Shown here: positions 1-11,734 of the stretch, piece by piece
How positions within the stretch are numbered: position 1 is the stretch's first letter
Layout: each line of letters begins with the position of its first letter
Source: Monilinia fructicola
Lineage: Eukaryota; Ascomycota; Leotiomycetes; Helotiales; Sclerotiniaceae
Assembly (NCBI GenBank): GCA_008692225.1
Contig: VICG01000006.1
Coordinates: 1,121,501-1,185,500 of the forward strand
Length of the DNA stretch: 64,000 nucleotides
Reading direction: 5' to 3'
Position numbers and translations under genes: made by a program
The notes under the pieces: generated by a model
Databases searched by the model: none
What the model was told of the DNA's origin: nothing
The model's input: only the letters and a program-made list of their open reading frames with translations

Positions 1-1460
1 CCGCCCAAATATATTCAAATTCTGACCACGAACGGGATCAGACAATCGTAAGAGTACAGTGACGAGACGGCTAGATCATTTATCGAAGGAAACTCAAGGA
101 CTCGTATCACCAACACTCTCTCCCTTGGTACAAGGGAGCACTATCTGTACGAGGATGACATTTGAGCTCATTGAAATACGAGGGATTCGCGACTTTGACT
201 CCATGCAGGCTTTTTGGAGGAATTACGACAGTCCAAGTATCTTTCGGGGATATACCTCAAGTGATACTCACAATGTGCTGAGGATGACGAAGATAATCAA
301 AAGCTTGTCACCGCGGCCTGTGAAATACTCACCATTACCCGAAGACCCCTCAATACACTAGAGCTAGCCTGGGCTATTTTCATGGCCAGCGAGGGCAGGG
401 CTCATACTGTCAGTGATATTGACCAATACGTCGACCATGGAAGAGTCTTGAAGTTCATGCAACCATTCGGAGCCTACGTTGACTACGATAACTTGAAAAA
501 GCATCAAGTTGAACTGGTGCCCCAATCGGTAAAGGAGTCCATCATGAGTGAATCGGTGTTGGAAAATCGTCGTCTGCAAACTTGGGATGCTTCGATAGAA
601 GGTGCAAAAAATGAAACGCTTTTCATGCAATGCATTGAAAGTTTGGAAGGATGGATCATGGATCTGTGCCTCATGTATCTTTCTTTGTATCCTATTAGCG
701 ACGCAAATTTTCTTTTTGATGATCATTTAATAATTGCAGAGCTAGTCTGATTGGTATAATGGGGTCGGCTGGAATGTAGTTTTTGAGCTTGTTGATGATA
801 TTTTAGATACCAAGAATGACAAGAAACGGGCAAGTCATCTCATTTTGGCGGTTGTCAGCGCGGAATGTATGCCCCTCATCCGGCTGTTGATTGAGAGAGC
901 TCAGTACAAGGTAGAGCTTAAGGTCGAATCTCTAAGCAAGCCAGGAGATGGATTGATTGAAGAAGCTATTACGGGAAATCATATCGATATCTTAGAATGC
1001 TTATTAGCGCAGGAGGGTATCGAGAGCCATATTCAGCATCGTAACTCACAAAACCAGAATATGCTGTCCGTAGCATCCCAAACCTGCACCTTTCACTATT
1101 TCAACGCGTAGTGCCCCTATTGAAAATGCTGTGCATCGGACGGATAATAAGAAAGACTCAGTTCCGAAGCCGATCATCGAAAGTGGAAAAGATGCACAAA
1201 ACCGATACGAGTCGGCACGGATACTCCTAATAGAAGCTGGCCCAGATGATCACAGAAATTTTCATGATGAGCTAAAACTTCTGCAGGAGGGTGATTCGCT
1301 ACATGAGATAGATAGGGTTATGTGTCGACTCTTAGGTCAAAATCGCAAAACGAATCCGCTCCCTGTTTTCTCACGGGATGATGATACTTGGAAAGTAGCA
1401 AAGGATGATACAAATGACACTGATCAGAAAGTGTTGCAGGTACTATTAGTTGTTGAGTGA
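1..1460 (+). pseudogene. NACHT/ankyrin NLR-like gene remnant, 5' end outside window
   Basis: Coding-like sequence runs through this stretch but changes frame at least three times. Around 301-430 one frame reads VTAACEILTITRRPL and LELAWAIF, then DHGRVLKFMQPF and HQVELVPQSVKESIM; these resemble the segment that follows the NACHT ATPase in fungal NLR proteins (inference from family memory). That frame stops at 748. Frame 2 takes over from about 746 with an ankyrin-like stretch (SAECMPLIRLLIERA, GNHIDILECLLAQEGI) and stops at 1111; frame 3 continues from about 1095 (RSAPIENAVHRTD) to 1460. No consensus introns neatly join the pieces, so I read it as a decayed gene. Fungal NLRs act in non-self recognition and cell death. 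The N-terminal effector and NACHT P-loop are not in the window. A real multi-exon gene with unusual introns, or sequence errors, is the alternative. Confidence 0.55.
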
Positions 1461-3190
1461 AAACAGTTATTGGAAAACAAATTTAAATTTAGTGCTTTTG
1501 CTTTTGCTTTGAGGTGATATGAATTGAAGGTTGCTTCATATTTGGTTCCAGACGGTCCGAAGCTAGACAGAATTTAGCTAAAGGCTAGTCAGCGCAATTG
1601 GTTGGCTAGATATCGGCACTCGTTTTGAAACATAGGATGAAGATCTAATACTCTAGCCTCTTGGCCATTTAAGAAATTTGATGATAGTCCCCAGATTTTA
1701 AGTGTCATGGTCCCAAAACTTCTTGAATGCCCACTTCCATTTTCACGATCCAGCTCCTAAATCCCATATCCAATGGCGTATCTGTTGGAAATGCCATATA
1801 CCTTAAATTATCACAACAGTGCTTCAAACTGCAAGATCATTTGATGCCAGCCAGTAATGCATAGAGAGCGTGATGGTTAGGACAGACCTGGTTCTAACCA
1901 TCACTACTCTACTTTCTCGAAAATTTAATCGGCCAAGCTCGACAGTATTCTTTGATCGAGGTGACGCTGCTAGAATAAGCATATTTCAAATGTTTCCATC
2001 TAAACTTCCAAAACATCAGGCCACGACGGACAATCTTCATTGAATCGAAACACCTGACAAGCAGCTACACCCGTTCGATTTTGACTTATCTCTCAAAATG
2101 CTGGTATTTCTTCCAAGATTATAGAAAGTGTGCTGGACTCTATTTCGCCAGCAAAATTGGTCTGCAAACGACACTTGTGCCAACACACGTCAAGTCAGAT
2201 AGCTCTGTGGTGAGTGCGATTGATCGAATGACCGTGACGCCGTGGCAAAATACCGTTGAAGGAAGAAGGTAAGAGGGTTTCATTCCCCTGCTTTAGACGG
2301 CAGAAGGCGGTTTTGCGAAACAATTTCCACCGAAATATTGAGGAGCATTGAGCTCGCGACAGAGAGTCGAATCTTGTGATGATAATGGATTGTTTAGCTG
2401 TGGCAAAGCAGGTGCGAGTAAAAGGATGGAACATTATTAGAAAGAATGGGGAAACTAATTGTGGAAAGAGGGAGTGGAGAGCCTGATTTCTGTGGAACTT
2501 GAATGTGGCGGCAAATTTGCATATCTAATGCGATGGCCATCGAACTCAGAGAGGGGGTATTGATATCTTTTATACGACCTTCTCCCCACCATGTTTCCTC
2601 TTGTAAATCTGACCTGCTATAGATCTTGCGAGTAATACAGACCACCTTGAGGGTGCTCGCAAAGAGTTTTGAGGTTTTGAGGTCAAAATGACGACCGATT
2701 TGGATATTCGATTATCATGAGCCGTGCTATTGGCGCCATTGTCAGCATTCATCCATCAGTACTAGGTCTTGAGATAGATGGTCCCTTCGACTTCTTATTT
2801 GCATATTGAGCTGCTAACTTTCTGTTCATTTCTGGTGTGGAAAGTATGACGTGAGAATGCAAAATAAGGGGTTTTTAAAGTTGTATTGGAGACTGGTATA
2901 TGAGATGGTTTTTGGAAGGAGAGAAATAAGTTATGGGAACGCAACTATCGACCAATAATGGATGAAAGAGTAAGAAAAATAGGAAATCATCACTTTAATA
3001 TAGAGTTTCCTGTATCAATCGCTTATGTTCGGGGCAATGGTCGTCATTGGAAGTGACTGGAAATTTGTGAACTTTACAATTTGATGTATGGGAGGTCCAT
3101 TGGACACTGTATTTACAATCACAAGAAAGAGTTTCACAATCCTTGAATCTCGACTTTAGACTATGCAAAAAAATACGGAAATAATTGACT
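1461..3190. other. Intergenic, no gene recognised
   Basis: Both strands show only short unrelated open frames (longest about 97 codons, overlapping the 3' side of the oxidase gene). No family motif, RNA gene or clear repeat was seen. The last part, about 2995-3190, is probably the 3' UTR of the D-amino-acid oxidase and holds the alternative acceptor at 3161-3162. Confidence 0.5.
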
Positions 3191-3207
3191 TCAGAGCTTT
3201 GACTTAC
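3161..3207 (-). promoter_or_regulatory. Possible retained/alternative intron inside the SKL coding end
   Basis: On the minus strand GTAAGT (3207-3202) overlaps the codons for G-K-S of the terminal AGKSKL, and a T-rich tract followed by GCATAG ends at 3161. The implied intron is 47 nt, the size usual for these genes. Removing it gives ...DEILAV and stop, without the peroxisomal signal. Whether it is spliced is an inference. Confidence 0.5.
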
Positions 3208-4476
3208 CAGCCAAAATCTCATCAACAAGCTCAACTGTTTCCTCCGAACATCCATACGAGCCCTGATATCCCCAACCTCCATGTCCATAATTATGAACTA
3301 CCCATGTAGAATTGATCTTTTCCTTTTCAATTCTCACCCCACTTAATCTCAACGGTCGCAACCCCACTCCATGGCGAATAATACTCAAAGCCTCTATGCC
3401 CTTGCCATTTGTTAAAGCTGGGCATAGCTCCACGGCTCGCTTCATGATCCGCAGGGCCTGGTTTGGACATGGTTGAGATTCCCAATTTCCTTTTTGATAT
3501 GTGCCTCCTAGAACAGTTCCGCCGCCTGCTGCACGCTGCATGATATAACATACCTCATCATCTCCATCATCGGTACCGGAGATCGTCAACATAACACCGG
3601 GATCATTACGTACGACTACTATCTGACCTCGGCAAGGAATAACATCTTTGTCCATAACACCGCCCAGTTTTGAGGCCAGAAGACCGGTACAATTCACGAT
3701 CACGTCGGCTTTTTTGCCCAAATGATGTAAATCAGCAGCTTCAGATATGTGCTTGATGATGCTGCGTCGAAGTACAACACCATTCTTTAGACACTGGCTA
3801 ACGAGATAAGATAGGTAGATGACGGTATTGATGCAAACTGATGTGAAAGCAGTTGCACTATCTGCACCCGAAGGTATCTCATGTTCAGGGAGAACACGAA
3901 AATCTGGAACAACATCTTTGAACCAAGGGTCGGTTGAGAGTAACTCATTGAACCATTGGCCTGTAGTCCCCTGAGCATCCTTATTACGGTTCAAAATCAC
4001 AGTATCTAGCGCGAGTCAGTAATGAGTCATTTCCAAAAGTGGGAAGAACACTGGAAATCACTTTGGAAATGAATCCCGGCTTCTGGAACATCCTTCGCTA
4101 ATCTCGCGAGCTCATACCATGTTTTCTTCTCCCATTTACAGTCTGATGCATTTGATACTCTGCAAGATGAAGATTAATGTCACATATGATACTCAGCTAT
4201 CCACAGGATACATGGTTGTGAGTCATGGCTTACGGAAGATAGTTTGCACCAGCCCACGGAGATGTGTATTCGATATCATAATCACCGGGCATATGCTTTG
4301 CAATAATGGTGACTTGCAAGGTTGGATTCTGGGAGAGTAGCAACGCGGTGGTCAAACCAGATATTCCCGCGCTAAGCAACTATGTCAGGATGATTGCAAT
4401 TGTAAGTAATCTCCCTTGGGAGAGAAGTAGAGAAAGGTTGGAGGAGAACAAACCCCACGACCACAATGCTTGGCAT
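3191..4476 (-). CDS. D-amino-acid oxidase (peroxisomal, FAD-dependent)
   Basis: Oxidises D-amino acids to 2-oxo acids with release of ammonia and H2O2; peroxisomal in fungi. I map four exons: 4476-4454, 4371-4234, 4159-4062 and 4005-3191, all phase-consistent, giving 357 residues, normal for the family. Exons 1-2 join to create the FAD-binding [12 protein letters not shown] (residues 5-16, GxGxxG), which supports both the ATG at 4476 and the first intron. Exon 2 continues [19 protein letters not shown], a family hallmark; the C-terminal part has [11 protein letters not shown] and [17 protein letters not shown], the DAAO signature region. The protein ends in AGKSKL, a perfect type-1 peroxisomal signal. 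The codons for GKS contain a GTAAGT donor (see findings). D-aspartate oxidase is the nearest alternative; residue-level substrate specificity cannot be decided here. Confidence 0.95.
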
Positions 4477-4654
4477 AATGATGAGTTGTAGTTGAAAAGC
4501 AATTTCTTGTGAAGGGATTTGAATGGGTGTATGACAATTATTTGGGAAGAGTAAGGACAAAAGACTTCCAAGGTTATGTAATTAAGATGTGTATCACATC
4601 AAACTTGGAAGTTGAGACTGATGTTGTAGCTACCGGTACTTCCTAGGTAGGTAT

Positions 4655-4775
4655 GGAGAAGAGAAGAGAAGAGAAGAGAAGGGGAGGGAAGGGAAGAGAA
4701 GAGGAGAGAAGAGAAGAAAGAAGAGAGAAGAGATAAGAGATAAGAGATAAGAGAGAAGTAGGAAGTAAGAAGTGA
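4655..4775. repeat. GAGAA/AGATA purine-rich microsatellite
   Basis: Imperfect run of GAGAA units passing into AGATAAG and AAGTAGG units. It lies about 180 bp upstream of the oxidase start. Read on the minus strand it is a CT-rich promoter/leader tract, common before fungal housekeeping genes. Confidence 0.8.
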
Positions 4776-5847
4776 GTGAGTGATGTGATACAAAAGATAA
4801 CCCGTAGATATGCCGAAGAATCATTTTATGGGGCCGCGCTTTTTCTAAGGTCAATGATTGGTTGAAAGTTACACATAGTAGTTTGTGTAACAACCTTAAA
4901 AGTCAAGATCATTCTAAAGGAAGATTATTTTTCCGAGCCCCTTCACAACCAACATTGATATCCTTTTCATGGTAAATAGCTACCTCGGTATCCTTTTCAA
5001 TGGTTTGGAATATAATCATGAACACCCCATGAGAAAAAGCCTTAGCTTGGTGTATATAGATAAGTATTATAATAAGTCACTTACAACCTATGTTTGACAA
5101 ATGCTTTGTAAATCTTTCTCGAGTCACACCTATGTAGGTAGGTAGTCACCTTACCTCATATCACCTCCTCAGCTCTAGTTTCTGGAGCCAGATTCAGACT
5201 ATATCACTGTACTTTGCAGCATATGGCTTAGTGTTCCCCAGAACTTGGTTTGCGGAGATTGGTTTGATATTCTATGCATACCAGCGTAGATCTGGGGACA
5301 TCCTTCTGAAGAAATATAGTTTCGTTTCCTTCATAAAATGACAAAGTATAACCTTGAAGAATATCGAAATATATGTCACTTCCTATTCTTGTCTCTTTTG
5401 CTGAAGATAATCTCCAATTTCAAAGGAAGCAAAAGCTCTTTGGCTGAAAAAAGTCTATTGCCTTCCTTCCTTATCCATGAAGGTAGTCTACATGTACAAA
5501 GCGAAGGAAGCACCTAGACATACGGGAAAAGTTTGTTTCTGTTTATGTATTTTTTAGTTGCTAAATGAAAGTCCCTATTCATATCTACCTGTATAATGGT
5601 AGGAAAACAACATAAATTGAGTTTGTTACTCAGAATGCTCAAGTCCTAAAGCCAATTACTGTATTACCTACTCTGTTGATATAGATATCAATGGTGCCAT
5701 AATAGAACAGAACTACTGAACTATTGCATGGCCAGGAATGTGAAAATGGTTTATTATTATTTATTCAGTGTCTTTGGGATAAAATTCAGTTGTGTCTATT
5801 CTTGCCTCGAATTCAGGCAGGCCAAATGTTCAAGTTAAAACTGAACT

Positions 5848-5912
5848 CAACACCCTCAGCACCCTCAGCACCCCCAGTACCCGCAGCACCCTCATCACCC
5901 TCATCACTCTCA
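5848..5912. repeat. Nine-base CACCCTCAG minisatellite
   Basis: About seven degenerate copies of CACCCTCAG/CACCCTCAT in tandem. It is translated in short open frames (Ser/Thr/Pro-rich) that show no other sign of being genes. Confidence 0.75.
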
Positions 5913-6150
5913 GACCTCTCACTGTTTTTTACTTCAATTTGATGAAATGTGTCACCAAATTAGTATACCAAATTAGTTCACCAATTAGTATACCAATCAG
6001 TATACCAACTATCAGCTTAGTGTGAATTCCTATCTGGACTGAGGATTTCTATCTGGACTGAAAACTCGTTTATAAACCGCCCTTATTCCTTCCCTCGTAG
6101 ATTTTATCTCCATCAGAAAAACTTTCGAAACCAATAAGTTCCCATATTAT

Positions 6151-6228
6151 ATTTCTTCAACACTTTATTCTGATACATTTCTTCGACACTTTATTCTGAT
6201 ATATATCTTCGACACTTTATTCTGATAT
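6151..6228 (+). repeat. Three 26-bp direct repeats upstream of the OTU gene
   Basis: Units at 6151-6176, 6177-6202 and 6203-6228 share the core CTTC(A/G)ACACTTTATTCTGATA. They are exactly contiguous and end 82 bp before the start codon, so they lie in the promoter or 5' UTR. Copies differ at only a few positions, implying recent duplication. Confidence 0.9.
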
Positions 6229-6310
6229 CTCTTTACATCCCCAATCACTCTAACTCCAAACAGACATATTCATATACTAACAACAGCAATATCTTTGTAC
6301 CTGATTTAAG

Positions 6311-7325
6311 ATGGCGCCAAGATCTTCAAGAAGAGGTGTTCCAGTGGACGAGTTCCCTCTTATTACTGAGAACGGGTTGATCGTTCATAAGATCGAGGCT
6401 GATGGTAAGAGCTCCTTCTAGTTTTTCGTCTTACTTTCCCTTCGAAATATTTTTCAAGCTGATCACTTCTCTCTTCGATGGTAGGAAACTGCCTATTTCG
6501 TGCCTTGTCTGATCAATTATATGGACATTCTGAGGATCATTTGAAGATCCGCAGAGATGTAGTTGATCAGATGCGTGCTAATCCAGACGAATATAAGCCA
6601 TTCCTCCCCGTCGGATCTATCAAACGAAATCCAGGCAGGGGAGCTGCACGAACTGGTCCTGTTGACAGTGAAGCAGCCTCAGATGCCCGAGTGGAGGCGA
6701 CATTTCAGGCACACCTGGCCAAGATGTCGAAGCCACGTGAATGGGGCGATCAAACAGAGGTGAAGGCTTTCGTGCAGGAGTACAAGGTAGATGTGACTGT
6801 GTGGAACCCATCCTGGAAGTGCACATTTTCTGCGGAAGATGGTCAATCCTCCAGGGTCCAAGTGCATATCGCGTTCAACGTATGTTCTAATCTTTCTATG
6901 TGTCAATAAAACAGTGCTGACCTTCATTGTAGGAGAACGCCAGACATTACTCTTCCGTCCGCAATCCATCTTCGGACCATCCTGCCGTAAAATATGTGAA
7001 AGCCACTACGGAGGAAAAATCCAAGATCAACAGAAGTGTCGCTACCTCTGTTGCTGGTGTTGCCGCGGAGAAGCTCCTTGAGACCCAAACTCAAGGTAGT
7101 CCTGTCGCCAGCACCAGTACCAGTACCAGCACCAGCCGCAGCATTTCATCTGCTACGCACACTTCGGACAAGAAAAGGAAGAGAGATGTCGGCAACACTC
7201 GAGAAGATGACAGCATGAAACGACGCAAGGTCAAGCCTGTCAAGAAGGTCAAGCCTGTCAAGAGAGGTCTATCGCAGCAACGGATGAAGCTAATTGAGCT
7301 TGCAAACACTCCATTCTTCGGTTAA
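6311..7325 (+). CDS. OTU-domain cysteine protease (deubiquitinase, OTUD3-like)
   Basis: Cleaves ubiquitin from proteins, expected in cytosol or nucleus. Three exons: 6311-6404, 6485-6879, 6933-7325; introns of 80 and 53 nt with GTAAGA/TAG and GTATGT/TAG; product 293 residues. Joining exons 1 and 2 regenerates EADGNCLFRALSDQLYG, the OTU catalytic motif (Asp31, Cys34), and joining exons 2 and 3 gives HIAFN-ENARHYSSVR with the catalytic His at about 168; this fixes both introns. The OTU domain spans about 25-175. The rest is a Ser/Thr-rich linker and a basic tail (KKRKRD, KRRKVKPVKKVKPVKR) likely to be a nuclear localisation signal. Start chosen as the first ATG in frame after the 26-bp repeats. 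Confidence 0.95.
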
Positions 7326-9258
7326 TTCCAGAGAATGGGGAAGTAGACAGGTTGTCGCCAATCTTTTGCTGCGAGAAAACCTCCTCTTGTGCTGTCTTCT
7401 TTAAGGGTCCATTGCCTCTTTCTTGTATTCTCTTTGATCGTGTATATGCACCACCTCGAATCATCCACCCGTGCTCTATCGCCTCTGCAGCTCCATTGCC
7501 TCTGCACCTCAATTATTTCTAAAGACCTGTAATCATCAACGCTTCGTAAAGGTTGAGATACCCTACGATATACATATGTACATACCGCAGTCTGCTATAC
7601 GAAGTTCTAGTAGGGCACCTACCTTACACTCCATTCCAATCATCGATACCCAAGCGCTTGAAAATATAACGGAGTCTTTGGGGCATTACCTACTTTCCAT
7701 TATACTTGAATAGATAAATTCGACTTCAATTACGACAAAAAGACTGGCGTTAATGGGAAATTTTGTTTTTTAAATGTTTAATGTCGGATTGGGATACATT
7801 ATCAACTTTTGGTTTTTCTAGCGAAGGAGATAGTTTGGTCTCGCATATTCGCATTGGAGTTTATTCATGTTATGATATATCTATGGGCAGTCTGAGAAGA
7901 TATTCCCTTACAAATGAGCATACACTGGTAGTTAATTTTTTTAATGTATATGATACTCGCACTTATAAATAAGGATAATGATGATGATAGTGAGAATCAC
8001 AAATATAGTTGACTTCATTTCCTTCTTTCATTGCCCTCACTAAGTATAATTATAATAACTTTGAACTTCTATATGATCTATATCTTCAAACATACTAATC
8101 TGAACTCTTGATGATTCTGTGAACTAGAGGTTATGAATCAAATTTATACATTGTTCTTCAAACTTCTCACATACGTTATCCTTTCAATCAGGAACAACCT
8201 TAGAACAGCAATGTGTTCAATAGTGCTATGACAGTCACATGACTCATGGACCTAGCGCTCGCTTGAAGGAAATAGCTATTACTGTACCTAGGTACAAAGT
8301 GAGACGAGAGTAGCTAATAGCCTATAATCAATACACCCTAAGTATTCTAAGCGTTTTGAATTACTATAAAGACAACTTAATCGTGACAATTAAAGCTACT
8401 TAGTTCGCTATATATACTAATTTAATGCTACTCATAATCCTATTAGTATTAAGGCCCTAGCCCTATGAAAATACTAATAACGTAGCGGTATAATTATGAG
8501 AATCATGTATGAAAAATACAAAATACAAAATAATACAGGAGCATGCTTCTCTCGCAGGTTTTAAAACATAAGATGGGTTCCCGAGTAGTTGCATACCTTA
8601 ACCGTCAAAAGGAACTTTGGAAATCTCGAATATCCAATTTGTCGCGGGGAAAGAGTCCTTCACGTGATGCGCTGTGTGCACAGACCATACATATCTTTCA
8701 TTTCTTCGACGTCACTTGAGCTTCACTTCATGTTATATCACCTCACCTAGCTTCATTTCACCCATAATCAATAGGAACACGAAGCGGTGGTGCTATTACA
8801 ATCTCAGATCATGGACTATGGGAATATCCATGGATTCGTCACTTCTTAATTTCATATCGCAAAGAGCCATTGTCACACGAGGAATGGTTTATGTTACTTC
8901 CATAGTAAACATTTTTATACAGATAAGCATTGAAAACCAGGTTTTGTTTGCTGTAAAATTAAGACAAGTAGAAGGAATGTACTGATTACAATGCTAGTAG
9001 ATTGTCTTTCCGTTGATTTCATTGACTAGACATACCCAACAGTCGACAGCCGTTCGAATGGCGAAATATCCGAGTACAATAGAAACTTGACTCCATACAT
9101 GATGTTTTGGACTTGAGATTGGTCAATTAATACCCTTACTAGTAGATGGAGATCTCTCATCTTCAACCAAAGTACCTCTGTGGTCTCTTCTCCTCAACAT
9201 TCCTGTCATTCCATGACAGCCAAGCGCCCCCAAAACCATAGAACAATATTCCCTATTG
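7326..9258. other. Intergenic, no gene recognised
   Basis: AT-rich from about 7740 to 8560. Short frames only, none with a recognisable domain. A TACCTAGGTAC palindrome sits at 8285-8295. The 8300-8530 stretch has short internally repeated TAATACTAAT-type words, possibly an eroded small transposon, but I could not define ends. Confidence 0.45.
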
Positions 9259-10257
9259 CTAGACATCTCTTTCAAGCACCCACGTCCATTTACTTTCGAC
9301 CAATATTTTGAGAGCAAGGGGAAGGGCTGGATGTTCGCTTCCACTGTTATCAACCGTATGATGCAGGATGTTTACGACATCAATCTCCTGTTGTGCAACA
9401 TCTTCCAATTTCCAGAAACTTTCATCCGAGATAGTGTCATTGGTGATCAGAAACCATACTTCACGACCCACAATTTCCGTGACTTCTGGAATTGAGATCC
9501 GCTTGATGATCCTCTGACTGATTGTCCAGCCTTGTCTGTTCTCGCCCTGGCGGAATATTGTGTGGTCTCCACACTCAATTGTGGCAGCCTTCAATGTATA
9601 ATCTTTGTTGTCGGTCAGAAAGGCTTTTACGCGTCTAAACATGCCCACGAATGTTCTTGCGCTAAAAGCTGATCTAGATCCCTTGAACTCCATCTGAACT
9701 GAACGAACTTTGGGTAGGCATTCCAAAGAAGACTTTAGTACTAATACCGAAGGGAGATTGGACCGTTCTACTTCCACATTCACCACCTCTTCCCTCATTT
9801 TCGTCGCTAAGTCACGATCCTTGACCACCTCCAATACTTCACGAATTTGATGCCACTTGTATAATATGTCAGGGTCGCGCTCGTACAGCGACGTAGGTAG
9901 AAATTTGATGACTACATTCTGGACAGATTGAAGCTCTTCGCAATCCATATTCAGCACATTCCAATCATTTCCAAAATGAAGCGAATGAATAAATTTTCTG
10001 TTGCAAGTGGAGAGAGCAAAGATGTACTGTCTGCGATCCGCGTGATTGATATCGCACTTTAAGCTGCTAACGAAGAGCGGTAGGCTGCGCGTTCTATTGC
10101 GAGTTTTTGTATCCGCCACGATATCCTTCATAACTTCCTCGACAATTTGACCTATGAGCTCATTTGGCAGAGATCGGATGCCTTTCGTATTTCTGGCCTG
10201 GTAAGACGTATCTGCTCGCTTTCTTTTGGTTGATGGATTCATCGCGATTGCCGACAT
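9259..10257 (-). CDS. Hypothetical protein with weak F-box-like N-terminus
   Basis: Single open frame of 332 codons from the ATG at 10257. That ATG has A at -3 and is preceded by a T/C-rich CAG, whereas the in-frame ATG at 10320 adds an unlikely 21-residue leader in poor context. After a basic segment (PSTKRKRAD) comes GIRSLPNELIGQIVEEV, which fits the LPxEL core of fungal F-box domains; such proteins recruit substrates to SCF ubiquitin ligases. The remaining 280 residues have no domain I recognise; they look like the variable C-terminal region of many fungal F-box paralogues (RRQYIFALSTCNRKF, KVRSVQMEF). No internal stop. F-box assignment is an inference; the coding call itself is firmer. 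Confidence 0.6.
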   Translation of the reverse strand: MSAIAMNPSTKRKRADTSYQARNTKGIRSLPNELIGQIVEEVMKDIVADTKTRNRTRSLPLFVSSLKCDINHADRRQYIFALSTCNRKFIHSLHFGNDWNVLNMDCEELQSVQNVVIKFLPTSLYERDPDILYKWHQIREVLEVVKDRDLATKMREEVVNVEVERSNLPSVLVLKSSLECLPKVRSVQMEFKGSRSAFSARTFVGMFRRVKAFLTDNKDYTLKAATIECGDHTIFRQGENRQGWTISQRIIKRISIPEVTEIVGREVWFLITNDTISDESFWKLEDVAQQEIDVVNILHHTVDNSGSEHPALPLALKILVESKWTWVLERDV

Positions 10258-10323
10258 AATCTGAAAGGTAGTAGTAAGCAGAGGATTCCTTATGGTGGTG
10301 GATAGAAGAATCGAAAACATCAA

Positions 10324-11359
10324 GACTTGTAAAGTTTGAAATGTTTTTCGGAATTGAATGTAAGTAGGTTTGAACTTGCAGCAACTTTATACTAATAAGT
10401 ATCTCAAGACAGGATACTACTACGGTGGCCCCAAAAAGTTGAACTTGTTTTGATGCGACAATTCTTTTTTTTGGTTTGCTTTTATATTATGTTACTACGG
10501 TTTCGAGGCGCCGTAACAATCTTATTACAAGACTTATATTATAAGGTCTGCCATTGATAGATGGCAATTTTCTGTTCAAATTTTTGAATATTTTGCTTGT
10601 TTCAAAGGGCTGTAGATTCGATGATAACATTATGGCGAAGGGTGATGACAGTATAACTGTACAAGGGTAGTAGAGAGACTAGAACTGTGGAAGATTAATA
10701 AACATTACATCTATAGTATTCGCAAGAGACGGTCAAATTATATAAGATACGGTAACAATCAATTACTCTATGGCCAGTGAATTAGTCTTATGCCACCTAG
10801 ATCGTATAGTATAGATTCTACCATTCCGCCGTATCAGATCCTACTTTCCACTTTCCAATTTCCACCATATATTTATTCTATTATTCAATTTTGAATTCTA
10901 CCCCCTTTCTATCAAAGTGGCATAAAAGCAAAATGACTTCGATCTTAGTGGCATGAGAGTGATTTACTTTGTGAAATAAAATGCTACATTTAGTGACACA
11001 ACGAATTACGAACGAGTGTATACGACGAGTACCGGTATATGATTTTCATATCTGATATAAACATAAGTGGAACTAGAATCCCTCCCGTCTCTCACTGGTG
11101 GGACTGAAGCCCGATATCTCAGCAGAAGCAGTACCTTCATACAAACCACTGCTTAAACAGCATGTACATTGCCCGGGATGCAACAGAACTTGAACCAATG
11201 CCAGTTCGCCAGTGCGCAAAAGAACCACTGCAATAGCAGATTGTATTCGGGAGTAAATTCACCAGTGAAGCATGGGCATACACCTGTACCAGAAGGTTAG
11301 CCTATGAGAGAGCCTTCCACAAGCGTCGCACCAATCCTGCCATGAGCTCAGAATATCCT
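10324..11359. other. Intergenic, possible eroded repeat
   Basis: AT-rich. A stretch near 10415-10470 (TACGGTGGCCCCAAAAAGTTG) and short words AGTGGCAT repeated near 10915 and 10950 resemble transposon-end sequence, but I found no matching inverted copy or target duplication. No coding frame of note. Confidence 0.4.
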
Positions 11360-11734
11360 TCACGGAGCCCACAGAATCTTCACATCATACAGTGGAAGCG
11401 CGTCAAAGTCGCAGCCAAGCACCATCCTGCACACCACCACCGCTTCCTCCTTGCCTCGTTCTTCCCCAACCCGAATTTCGCCCTTGGCCTGCTCCCACGT
11501 GATGGATGTGATCTTTGCGCCACCCCCGTCACTGGGCTCTACGCCAAGTATGTACTGATCCTCCTCGGTCCAGCTTCGCCGGATGTGGATCGACACGATG
11601 CCGTTGTCATCTGGATCCCTGGCGGCGATCTCCCATCGTTGGTTCATATCCCACGCCTCGAAACCTGCCGTGAGCTTTTCGAGATCTCCCTCGCTGATCC
11701 TCAGATCCCACGATGCTGTCGCGGGGGCCTCCAT
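11360..11734 (-). CDS. Small hypothetical protein, probably conserved in fungi
   Basis: One uninterrupted 124-codon frame in a locally GC-richer patch flanked by AT-rich DNA. Sequence is balanced and soluble (WDLRISEGDLEKL, WEIAARDPDDNGIVSIHIRRSW, RMVLGCDFDALP) with no signal peptide, membrane segment or known motif. Composition and codon use look coding, unlike the plus-strand overlapping frame rich in Pro/His/Arg. A GTATGATG donor-like word near the 3' end leaves open an extra downstream exon. Function unknown. Confidence 0.55.
   Translation of the reverse strand: MEAPATASWDLRISEGDLEKLTAGFEAWDMNQRWEIAARDPDDNGIVSIHIRRSWTEEDQYILGVEPSDGGGAKITSITWEQAKGEIRVGEERGKEEAVVVCRMVLGCDFDALPLYDVKILWAP

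Larger units (their letters stand above)
4477..6310. other. Intergenic between divergent oxidase and OTU genes
   Basis: The two genes are transcribed away from each other, so both promoters lie here. Contents: a purine-rich tract (4655-4775), the palindromic CCTAGGTA-type motif at 4641-4656, a 9-bp CACCCTCAG-type minisatellite (about 5848-5912), and three 26-bp direct repeats just before the OTU gene. A CT-rich, TATA-like stretch is present but no specific factor site is claimed. Confidence 0.5.

Noticed and set aside
10415..11000. GGTGGCCCCAAAAAGTTG and AGTGGCAT words as transposon ends
   Set aside because: No inverted partner or target duplication found.
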